Shown: in pieces, positions 1 through 5,223 of the stretch | How the letters are laid out: each line of letters begins with the position of its first letter | Numbering within the stretch: the stretch's first letter is position 1 | Origin: Endomicrobium sp. | GTDB taxonomy: Bacteria; Elusimicrobiota; Endomicrobiia; Endomicrobiales; Endomicrobiaceae | Reading direction: 5' to 3' | DNA length: 5,223 nt | Assembly: GCA_031273885.1 (NCBI GenBank) | Contig: JAISRA010000021.1 | Span: forward strand, 1 to 5,223 | The notes under the pieces: generated by a model | What the model was told of the DNA's origin: nothing | The model's input: only the letters and a program-made list of their open reading frames with translations | Database searches by the model: none | Made by a program: the position numbers and the translations under genes

Positions 1-1
1 G

Positions 2-331
2 TTCTCGGGTTCAGTGGAAAAAGATATAGTTCTTTTCCAAGATATTATGACAGGATCCAGAGTAGATAAAAATTCTGTTGTAAATGTTGTTGTTTCAGAT
101 GGACTTCCTCCAGAAGGAGTTATTCTTATGCCCAATTTTATAAATAAAAACATCAAAGAAGCAAAAATTTGGGCATCGCAATACAATGTTATGATGAATG
201 TAAAAACTGAAGAAGTGCCAAATATTATAACAAACACCATTATAAAGCAGTACCCTGAATGTGATACGGACATAACAAATGCAAAAAGTATAAATGTGAC
301 TGTTGCAGTAAATATAGTTAATTTGGAGTAA
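2..331 (+). CDS. PASTA-domain protein, C-terminal part (5' end outside window)
   Basis: The frame is open from the left edge, giving 109 residues before the TAA stop. The GTG at position 14 lies inside a domain and is not a credible start, so this is a partial gene. Residues about 9-32 look like the tail of one PASTA domain (pattern ...G-S-x-V then a run of V ending in SDG). Residues about 41-102 form a complete second one: a MPNF opening, the IKEAKIWA helix, an I-I-K-Q-Y-P strand, then a final NVTVAV strand. PASTA domains are known to bind peptidoglycan or muropeptides outside the membrane. The missing N-terminal part could be a Ser/Thr kinase (PrkC/Stk type), a penicillin-binding protein or a simple membrane anchor; the window cannot tell. 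The next gene, rpe, begins 2 bases after the stop, and in many bacteria a PASTA kinase lies near rpe. PASTA identity is fairly sure; the full protein type is unknown. Confidence 0.82.
   Translation, partial: FSGSVEKDIVLFQDIMTGSRVDKNSVVNVVVSDGLPPEGVILMPNFINKNIKEAKIWASQYNVMMNVKTEEVPNIITNTIIKQYPECDTDITNAKSINVTVAVNIVNLE
325..328 (+). promoter_or_regulatory. Ribosome binding site of rpe (GGAG)
   Basis: GGAG sits five bases before the rpe ATG and overlaps the last codons of the PASTA gene. The spacing is ideal for a Shine-Dalgarno site and supports the ATG at 334. The context (TTGGAG, then the TAA stop, then A residues and ATG) is nearly the same as at the murI-queD junction. Confidence 0.7.
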
Positions 332-333
332 AA

Positions 334-984
334 ATGAAAAAAATTATTATTTCTCCTTCAATTTTGTCTGCAAATTTTGCTAAGTTAGAAAATGATATAA
401 ATAGTATAGAATACGCAGGTGCAGATTGGGTTCATGTTGATGTGATGGATGGACACTTTGTGCCAAATATTACAGTGGGTCCAGTTGTTGTAAAATCTTT
501 AAGAAAGATAACGAGACTGTTTTTTGACGTACATCTTATGATAACAAATCCTGAAAAGTACTGGCATGAATTTCAAAAAGCTGGAGCGGATTTAATAACT
601 TTTCACAGTGAAATTCAATCTGACAAAAGAAAACTTATAGAAGATATAAAGTCGTCAGACATTAAAGTCGGCATGTCAATAAAGCCTAAGACGTCTGTTT
701 CTGAAATAGAAAAATTGATTCCTTATTTAGATTTAGTTTTGGTTATGACCGTTGAGCCTGGTTTTGGCGGACAGACTTTTATGAGCGATATGATTCCAAA
801 AATAGAATATTTAAGAAAAATTATTGATAGAAATAAATATAAATGTCTTATAGAAATTGACGGTGGAATAAATTCTCAAACTTCTCACGTTTGCATTAAA
901 GCAGGGGCTGACGTATTAGTCAGCGGTAATTATGTTTTTTCAGCTAAAAATCCTGCTGAGGCAATTAAATTCCTTGTTTTATGA
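334..984 (+). CDS. rpe: Ribulose-phosphate 3-epimerase
   Basis: This enzyme interconverts D-ribulose 5-phosphate and D-xylulose 5-phosphate in the cytosolic non-oxidative pentose phosphate pathway. The 216-residue product is of normal length and forms a TIM barrel. Visible family motifs are SPSILSANF (7-15), HVDVMDGHFVPN (34-45), FDVHLMI (64-70), TVEPGFGGQ (139-147), IEIDGGI (173-179) and the phosphate-binding VSGNYVF (196-202). Expected metal ligands are His34, Asp36, His67 and Asp176; Asp36 and Asp176 are also the acid/base pair in characterised family members. All are present, so the enzyme should be active. The start follows a good GGAG site, and SPSILSANF lies close to the N-terminus as is usual. 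The stop overlaps the amidase start as ATGA, indicating translational coupling. The call is secure. Confidence 0.97.
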   Translation: MKKIIISPSILSANFAKLENDINSIEYAGADWVHVDVMDGHFVPNITVGPVVVKSLRKITRLFFDVHLMITNPEKYWHEFQKAGADLITFHSEIQSDKRKLIEDIKSSDIKVGMSIKPKTSVSEIEKLIPYLDLVLVMTVEPGFGGQTFMSDMIPKIEYLRKIIDRNKYKCLIEIDGGINSQTSHVCIKAGADVLVSGNYVFSAKNPAEAIKFLVL

Positions 985-2744
985 AAAAACTAATAAATTT
1001 ATTATTTTCATTGCTTATATTGTTTGTTTTTGTGTATGCTTATGCGGTAAAAAAGGAAGTTGTTCCGTCACAGGCTATCAATGTAATGAGTGATGGAAAA
1101 GTTGTTCGTGGGATAAATATCTATAAAATGTCGGAACAAACAAAATATTTTTCTGTTAGGGAAATTGCGAAAATATACGGCGCTATTCTTGAGTGGAGGC
1201 CTGTAAGTTCTCAAGTAACAATGAACTTAAAAAACAGCAAAATAGATATAAAAGCAAACAGCACTTCAGTTGTTTTTAGAAAAAAATTAAGAAAAATGTC
1301 TCTTCCGTCAAGATTGATAGGAAGTGATATTTATATTTCTCCTGAAATCATTGTGTCTCCGGAGTTTGCAGAAATTACTGAGACTGACACCAAGTGGGAT
1401 CCTTCAACTTTAACGTTAAATATAGAGCATTATCCAGCAGCTATTTTGGCTGTAAGATATTTCACAAGACCGGAAAGAACGCAAGTGTTTGTAGATCTTA
1501 AAAGGTCATTGTCATATACTGTTTTAAAAACTTCAAATGCTATAATTTTAAAAATATTTAGATGTAGAGTACAGCGCGATTCTATAAATGTAAACAATGG
1601 TGTTGTCAAAGATATACAGTGTGGCATTGATGGACGGTTTTCCATAATAAAAATTAATTTAGCTCAAGTGCCTAAATTTATTAAAACTTCAAAATTTTCA
1701 AAACCTGATAGAATTTCTGTTGATATTACTCACTTTAAAAATATTGATATATCTGGTTTGACAGAAATTAAAACTTCAGAACATTGTGAAGAATATACTG
1801 TTCAAGATTATGATGACTCAAAAAAAATTGATTTAACAGCTACGGAAAAATACGAACAGACACAGATGATGGAAATTGCATCTATCGTTGAAGATAACGG
1901 AAATAACAAAGATCTTGCGAATGTACCAGTTAAAAAATTTGAAAACAACAATATAATTGATGATAGTAATAATATAATAGTAGATGATACCGCAACGTTT
2001 TTGGAGGTCATGCCTAAAAATAAAAATACAAATAATAAAAAGTCTTGTAAACACAAAAAAATTATAATGCTTGATGCAGGACATGGTGGAGAAGATCCCG
2101 GAGCTGTAGGTCCTAATGGTATAAAGGAAAAAGATATAAATCTTGAAATAGTACGTGAGCTTAAATCGATATTTGATGATAATAAGGATTATGACATAAT
2201 TCTAACAAGGTCTGACGACAGGTTTATTCCTCTTGCCGAAAGAACAAATATAGCAAACGAACATAGTGCGGATTTGTTTGTATCCGTACATTGTAATGCT
2301 AATTTTGACAGAAATGTAAATGGATTTGAGATTTATTTCTTGTCTGAAAAAGCTACGGACTCAGAAGCAGCTGCGACTGCAATTATGGAAAATTCTGTTT
2401 TAGAGTTAGAGGGTAAACCTACCAAAAAACGCTCTTCGCTTCAAAATGTGTTATGGTCTATGGGTGCCAATGAACATATGAATGAATCGTCGAAATTAAG
2501 CGGATTCATACTTGCTGAAGTGCCTAAAAGACTTAATATACCAAGTAGAGGTGTAAAGCAAGCGAGTTTTTATGTTTTAAGAGGAACTCAGATGCCTGCA
2601 GTGCTTGTGGAAAGTGCTTTTTTAAGCAATTATGCTGAAGAAGCAAAACTTTGCTCAAAAAAATTTCGTACAGCAATAGCTGGTTCCATATATGATGGAG
2701 TGGTAAAATATTATGCACAACAAGAGAAAGAGCAAAATAAATAA
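981..2744 (+). CDS. Secreted N-acetylmuramoyl-L-alanine amidase with AMIN domain
   Basis: This enzyme cleaves the bond between N-acetylmuramic acid and L-alanine in peptidoglycan, probably in the periplasm during cell separation. The 587-residue product has, in order: a signal peptide (Lys2-Lys3, hydrophobic 4-21, AYA at 20-22, probable cut after Ala22); a region resembling the copper-amine-oxidase N-terminal-like domain (about 33-150, FSVREIAKIYGA); an AMIN-like domain (about 154-252); a long acidic, Asn-rich linker (about 265-357); and a catalytic Amidase_3 domain (360-578). Expected zinc ligands His368 (DAGHGG), Glu383 and His437 (SVHCN) and catalytic Glu544 (VESAFLSN) are all present. AMIN domains target such amidases to the wall or division site. 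Residues 484-530 align by eye with the AmiB/AmiC segment that carries a regulatory helix. No strong Shine-Dalgarno precedes the ATG, which overlaps the rpe stop, so reinitiation is likely. An amiC-like role is inferred. Confidence 0.93.
   Translation: MKKLINLLFSLLILFVFVYAYAVKKEVVPSQAINVMSDGKVVRGINIYKMSEQTKYFSVREIAKIYGAILEWRPVSSQVTMNLKNSKIDIKANSTSVVFRKKLRKMSLPSRLIGSDIYISPEIIVSPEFAEITETDTKWDPSTLTLNIEHYPAAILAVRYFTRPERTQVFVDLKRSLSYTVLKTSNAIILKIFRCRVQRDSINVNNGVVKDIQCGIDGRFSIIKINLAQVPKFIKTSKFSKPDRISVDITHFKNIDISGLTEIKTSEHCEEYTVQDYDDSKKIDLTATEKYEQTQMMEIASIVEDNGNNKDLANVPVKKFENNNIIDDSNNIIVDDTATFLEVMPKNKNTNNKKSCKHKKIIMLDAGHGGEDPGAVGPNGIKEKDINLEIVRELKSIFDDNKDYDIILTRSDDRFIPLAERTNIANEHSADLFVSVHCNANFDRNVNGFEIYFLSEKATDSEAAATAIMENSVLELEGKPTKKRSSLQNVLWSMGANEHMNESSKLSGFILAEVPKRLNIPSRGVKQASFYVLRGTQMPAVLVESAFLSNYAEEAKLCSKKFRTAIAGSIYDGVVKYYAQQEKEQNK
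1947..1988 (+). repeat. Degenerate 21-base tandem duplication in amidase linker
   Basis: Two adjacent 21-base units (1947-1967 and 1968-1988) are similar and encode NNIIDDS and NNIIVDD in the acidic linker of the amidase. They share AA-AATATAAT at the start and a GATGAT, shifted by one codon. This looks like a small in-frame duplication in low-complexity sequence and probably has no function beyond linker length. It could be chance in AT-rich DNA. Confidence 0.4.
2697..2700 (+). promoter_or_regulatory. Possible ribosome binding site of murI (GGAG inside amidase gene)
   Basis: GGAG lies 12 bases before the ATG at 2713, inside the end of the amidase gene. The spacing is longer than ideal, but it is the only purine-rich site suitably placed. 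No ATG, GTG or TTG codon follows in the murI frame before the conserved N-terminal motif, so this ATG and hence the 32-base overlap look real. Confidence 0.45.
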
Positions 2745-3534
2745 TAATCCTATAGGAATTTTTGATTCAGGTTTTGGCGGCCTCACGATAATGTCTGCAA
2801 TGAATAAAGCTCTTCCTTTAGAAAGTCTTATTTATTTCGGAGATACTGCCCATGTTCCGTATGGGACAAAGTCAAAAAATATTGTGATTAAATTTTCAAG
2901 AGAAATAGCATCGTTTTTAATAAAAAAGAAAGTAAAACTAATTATAATAGCATGTAATACTGCGTCAGCTTTTGCTTTATCTGCATTAAAAAAAACTCTA
3001 AAAATACCCGTTGTAGGTGTAATTGAACCGGGTTCAAAAGAGGCTGTGCTTGTATCAAAGAATAAAAGAATAGGCGTTATTGGAACAGAAGGAACCGTTA
3101 AAAGCAAGTCTTATCCTAAGGAAATAAACAAAATTTTAAAAGCCGATGTGTATCAACAGGCTTGCCCATTATTTGTTCCGCTTGTAGAAGAAGGATTTAT
3201 TGACAGTGAAATTACAGATAGTGTGATAAAAAAGTATATGAAACCTCTTTTGAGTAAAAAAATTGATACTCTTATTTTGGGATGCACTCACTATCCTCTT
3301 TTAAAAAAGGCTTTGGAGAAGAATATAAGTAGTAGTATCACTCTCATAGATTCTACAAAAGCTACAGCTTTAGAAGTTAAAAATATTTTAGATCAAAAAT
3401 CTTTACTAGCGGACTCAAAAGGAAAGAAATTTTTGAGGTTTTACGTAAGCGATAATCCAGTAAAATTTCAAACAATAGGCAGTCGATTTTTTTATAAAAA
3501 AATATTTGGTGTTAAAAAAATTGAATTGGAGTAA
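2713..3534 (+). CDS. murI: Glutamate racemase
   Basis: MurI converts L-glutamate to D-glutamate in the cytosol, supplying the second residue of the peptidoglycan stem peptide. It uses a cofactor-free two-cysteine mechanism. The product is 273 residues, normal for the family. Visible motifs are PIGIFDSGFGGL (13-24), YFGDTAHVPYGTK (41-53), IACNTASA (79-86) with catalytic Cys81, GVIEPGSKEA (102-111), ACPLFVPLVEEG (150-161) and LGCTHYPLL (189-197) with catalytic Cys191 and His193. Asp18 and Ser19 are the expected substrate-binding residues near the N-terminus. The first 12 residues are a Lys/Asn-rich extension encoded within and just past the amidase 3' end. The gene overlaps the amidase by 32 bases and precedes queD by 3 bases, so it is an internal operon gene. 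Pairing with an amidase and a PASTA protein suggests a wall-related cluster. The call is secure. Confidence 0.97.
   Translation: MHNKRKSKINNNPIGIFDSGFGGLTIMSAMNKALPLESLIYFGDTAHVPYGTKSKNIVIKFSREIASFLIKKKVKLIIIACNTASAFALSALKKTLKIPVVGVIEPGSKEAVLVSKNKRIGVIGTEGTVKSKSYPKEINKILKADVYQQACPLFVPLVEEGFIDSEITDSVIKKYMKPLLSKKIDTLILGCTHYPLLKKALEKNISSSITLIDSTKATALEVKNILDQKSLLADSKGKKFLRFYVSDNPVKFQTIGSRFFYKKIFGVKKIELE
3528..3531 (+). promoter_or_regulatory. Ribosome binding site of queD (GGAG)
   Basis: GGAG lies six bases before the queD ATG and overlaps the murI stop region. It supports the start at 3538. Confidence 0.7.
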
Positions 3535-3537
3535 AAA

Positions 3538-3906
3538 ATGAAATTTAAACTTTCAGTTACAAAAAGTTTTGCTTCGGCTCATTGTTTAAGGGGATATAAA
3601 AGTAAATGTGAAAATCTGCACGGGCATAATTGGAAAGTTAGGGTAGCTTTTGCCGGAACAAAATTAGATGACATCGGTATGCTTATAGATTTTACGGAAA
3701 TAAAAAAACATTTGGAGCAAATTATCGATTATTTAGATCATAAATTCTTAAATGAAATTTCTCCTTTTGATAAAATTAACCCTACGACAGAAAATATAGC
3801 GTCATTTATTTTAGAACAGCTTAAAGATATAGAAGCGGGAAATGCAAAAGTTTGCGAAGTTGAAGTATGGGAAAGCCAATCCTCTTCAGCAATTATAAGT
3901 ATTTAA
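3538..3906 (+). CDS. queD: 6-carboxy-5,6,7,8-tetrahydropterin synthase (queuosine pathway)
   Basis: QueD converts 7,8-dihydroneopterin triphosphate to 6-carboxytetrahydropterin, releasing acetaldehyde and triphosphate. This is an early cytosolic step towards preQ0 and queuosine in tRNA. The 122-residue product has normal QueD length and the PTPS fold. Expected zinc ligands are His15 (SAH), His28 and His30 (LHGH). Cys24 in the C-x-x-x-H-G-H arrangement fits the catalytic cysteine of QueD rather than that of eukaryotic-type 6-pyruvoyltetrahydropterin synthase. Asp67-His68 (LDHKFLN) supply the other catalytic pair, PTTEN (82-86) is the usual PTSEN-like motif, and Glu112 (VWES) should hold the pterin. 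The gene starts 3 bases after murI behind a good GGAG and is the last gene of the operon. No other queuosine gene (queC, queE, queF) is visible here. A different pterin role is possible but less likely. Confidence 0.93.
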   Translation: MKFKLSVTKSFASAHCLRGYKSKCENLHGHNWKVRVAFAGTKLDDIGMLIDFTEIKKHLEQIIDYLDHKFLNEISPFDKINPTTENIASFILEQLKDIEAGNAKVCEVEVWESQSSSAIISI

Positions 3907-3918
3907 TTTAAAATGCAT

Positions 3919-3988
3919 AACACAAAATAGCTTAATAGCAAAATATTTTAAATAGATTTAATTACTTTTTTGCTTTTTAGTTTGTGTT
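3919..3988. repeat. Long imperfect inverted repeat between convergent genes
   Basis: AACACAAA at 3919-3926 is the exact reverse complement of TTTGTGTT at 3981-3988. Inside it, AGCAAAA at 3937-3943 pairs with TTTTGCT at 3968-3974. The two stems are separated by unequal internal loops (10 and 6 bases), and the apical loop contains a further A/T-only pair (TTAAAT at 3948-3953 with ATTTAA at 3956-3961). It starts 12 bases after the queD stop. It may be a weak terminator or transcript-end stabilising hairpin; few G-C pairs and no clean following T run make this uncertain. Confidence 0.45.
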
Positions 3989-4002
3989 GAAATTGTCAGA
4001 TT

Positions 4003-4049
4003 TTAATTGAGTTTAAACTCTCTTAAATATTAGTTTTTAACATTTTTTT
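4003..4049 (+). terminator. Possible terminator of the rpe-queD operon
   Basis: The 12-base perfect palindrome GAGTTTAAACTC (4009-4020) is flanked by TTAA on each side (4003-4006 and 4023-4026) across a 2-by-2 mismatch. On the + strand it is followed by T-rich runs at 4034-4038 and 4043-4049, which lie inside the 3' end of the convergent gene. The hairpin is weak and the first T run begins about 7 bases after it, so the call is tentative. On the - strand the hairpin begins 4 bases past the cca stop, but no T run follows. Confidence 0.35.
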
Positions 4050-5223
4050 CTTTTATTGCTTCAATTGCTTCATTTTTTGTAAGATGTGGATTCTCAATCC
4101 GCATTTCTTCTATTTTATTTTTTGTCGTTTGTATCCATTTTCCCGCAGACTTATTGAATACTGTCATTAATTCGCTTCCTGAAAGCAATTCTGGTTTAAG
4201 GTACAACATGTTTTTGGATTTTAAATTTTTAATTCTGTAGCTTAATTCAATAAGTTTTTCGTCAAATCTGCCTTTTCCAAAATCTGCTTTTGAAATTTCC
4301 ATTATCAAATCAAGCTCGCTGTCGCATCTTCTGACAAATCTTCGTATTGCACTGTCCGTCCAATTTTTAGAATACATTTTAGGATACACATGTTTCTCTA
4401 TAATCGATATAGTTTTTTGTACAAATTCTTTTGAATACCTAAATTTCTTTAAAATAGTTTCAGCTTTTTTTGCACTTTCGATACCATGTCTATAAAAAGA
4501 AATTTCATCACTGTCGTTTTTGTATATTGGTTTTCCTATGTCGTGCAGTAAAGCCGCCATTCTTAAAATAATATCGTTTCGTGTTCTGTCTAAAACTTTC
4601 AAGGTATGTATAAATAGATCATCGGCATGATATTTTAAAGACTGTTTTAAATTTTTTAATCTAGCGACTTCAGGTAAAATTTCAGCTAATAAATTAATCT
4701 CATTCATAATAATGAATGCTTTTGATGATTTTTTTTCAACTAAAATTTTATCTAGCTCATTTCTTATGCGTTCATGTGATACAATTTTTATTCGCTTAGC
4801 AGAAACTTTCATAGCATTATAAGTTTTAGATTCAATGCTAAAACCTAGCTGTAAACTTTGACGTACAGCTCTCAATATTCTTAAAGGATCCTGATCAAAT
4901 ATTATTCTGGAGTTCGACTGATCTGTTACTCTTATAATTTTATTTCTGATATCAGCGAGTCCGTCTGAGGTGAGATCGAGAATTTTCATATCGCTAAGTC
5001 TTAAAAACAAAGCATTTATAGTAAAGTCTCGTCTAAAAGCATCATGTTCTAAAGAGGCAAGTTGGGTACTCGGATTTCTAGAAATTGAATCATAGTATTC
5101 TTTCCTAGGCATTACAAATTCTATTTCTTCGCTACCTATAAATAACTTGGCTGTGCCAAACTTTTCAAAAATAATCGGCTTATTGAAGTTATATTTATTT
5201 GCAAGAATTTTAGAAAAATTTAT
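4030..5223 (-). CDS. cca: CCA-adding tRNA nucleotidyltransferase / poly(A) polymerase family, HD domain (5' end outside window)
   Basis: This enzyme would add or repair the 3'-terminal CCA of tRNAs using CTP and ATP, without a template. The frame is open from the right edge, giving 397 residues before the TAA stop. Counting from the edge, residues 19-44 (FEKFGTAKLFIG, then EIEFVMPRKEYY) match the class II palm region, so the ATG at 5112 (residue 38) is internal, not the start. Next come RRDFTINAL (64-72), DPLRILRAVR (112-121, nucleotide-binding region) and an HD domain with His206, His227-Asp228, His246 and possibly His278 and Asp314. The C-terminus carries LLSGSELM (346-353). The GG and D-x-D motifs holding the catalytic metals must lie beyond the edge. 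The gene converges on queD across 123 bases. CCA addition versus poly(A) polymerase cannot be settled without the N-terminus; CCA is more likely. Confidence 0.9.
   Translation of the reverse strand: MNFSKILANKYNFNKPIIFEKFGTAKLFIGSEEIEFVMPRKEYYDSISRNPSTQLASLEHDAFRRDFTINALFLRLSDMKILDLTSDGLADIRNKIIRVTDQSNSRIIFDQDPLRILRAVRQSLQLGFSIESKTYNAMKVSAKRIKIVSHERIRNELDKILVEKKSSKAFIIMNEINLLAEILPEVARLKNLKQSLKYHADDLFIHTLKVLDRTRNDIILRMAALLHDIGKPIYKNDSDEISFYRHGIESAKKAETILKKFRYSKEFVQKTISIIEKHVYPKMYSKNWTDSAIRRFVRRCDSELDLIMEISKADFGKGRFDEKLIELSYRIKNLKSKNMLYLKPELLSGSELMTVFNKSAGKWIQTTKNKIEEMRIENPHLTKNEAIEAIKEKNVKN

Noticed and set aside
14..331. GTG at 14 as a true start of a 105-residue protein
   Set aside because: The frame is open to the window edge and the GTG lies within a PASTA domain, so the gene continues to the left.
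1430..2084. Small - strand open frames within the amidase gene
   Set aside because: They lie opposite a well-supported gene, have no recognisable motifs, and are the hydrophobic or low-complexity shadows expected opposite its Lys/Asn/Asp-rich sequence.
2533..3107. - strand open frames opposite the amidase end and murI
   Set aside because: They overlap conserved catalytic motifs on the + strand and show no motif or start signal of their own.
3110..3140. MurI GTEGTVKS motif as a damaging change from the more common GT-x-A-T
   Set aside because: To my knowledge Gly at that position occurs in other glutamate racemases, and both catalytic cysteines and flanking motifs are intact.
3907..4029. Small RNA or attachment site in the convergent spacer
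   Set aside because: No promoter-like pair of boxes, tRNA-like fold or direct repeat was seen; the inverted repeats are better explained as transcript-end structures.
1..5223. Mobile element, CRISPR array or defence system
   Set aside because: No transposase, integrase, regularly spaced repeats or defence domains are visible; all genes are recognisable housekeeping or cell-wall genes of similar composition.

Overview
The window is AT-rich (roughly one third G+C by eye) and bacterial, and it is almost fully coding. Five genes run left to right on the + strand (positions 2 to 3906). A 123-base spacer follows, then one gene on the - strand running in from the right edge (5223 to 4030). The gene set and AT-rich codon use (many AAA, AAT, ATA and GAA codons) suggest a Gram-negative-type, peptidoglycan-containing bacterium. 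An Elusimicrobiota/Endomicrobium-like genome (termite-gut group) is my best guess. It rests on overall gene content and style, not on a diagnostic marker, so treat it as tentative.

The + strand genes look like one operon. They are the C-terminal part of a PASTA-domain protein (cut by the left edge), ribulose-phosphate 3-epimerase (rpe), a secreted N-acetylmuramoyl-L-alanine amidase with an AMIN domain, glutamate racemase (murI) and 6-carboxytetrahydropterin synthase (queD). The junctions are a 2-base gap, a 4-base ATGA overlap, a 32-base overlap and a 3-base gap, so translation is probably coupled along the transcript. Three of the five relate to the cell wall: PASTA (peptidoglycan or muropeptide recognition), amidase (septal peptidoglycan cleavage) and MurI (D-glutamate for the stem peptide). 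Rpe (pentose phosphate pathway) and QueD (queuosine precursor for tRNA) are housekeeping genes with no obvious functional tie to the wall.

The - strand gene encodes a class II CCA-adding tRNA nucleotidyltransferase or poly(A)-polymerase-family protein with an HD domain. Its reading frame stays open to the right edge, so its true N-terminus lies outside the window. An ATG at 5112 is internal to a conserved stretch and is not the start. The convergent spacer holds a long imperfect inverted repeat and a 12-base palindrome, which are candidate terminators.

I found no RNA genes, mobile elements, CRISPR arrays or clear promoters. The genes appear intact, with their key catalytic residues present. 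I see no convincing undescribed system. The points most worth a second look are the AmiB/AmiC-like segment in the amidase, the mixed wall/queuosine operon and the structured convergent spacer.
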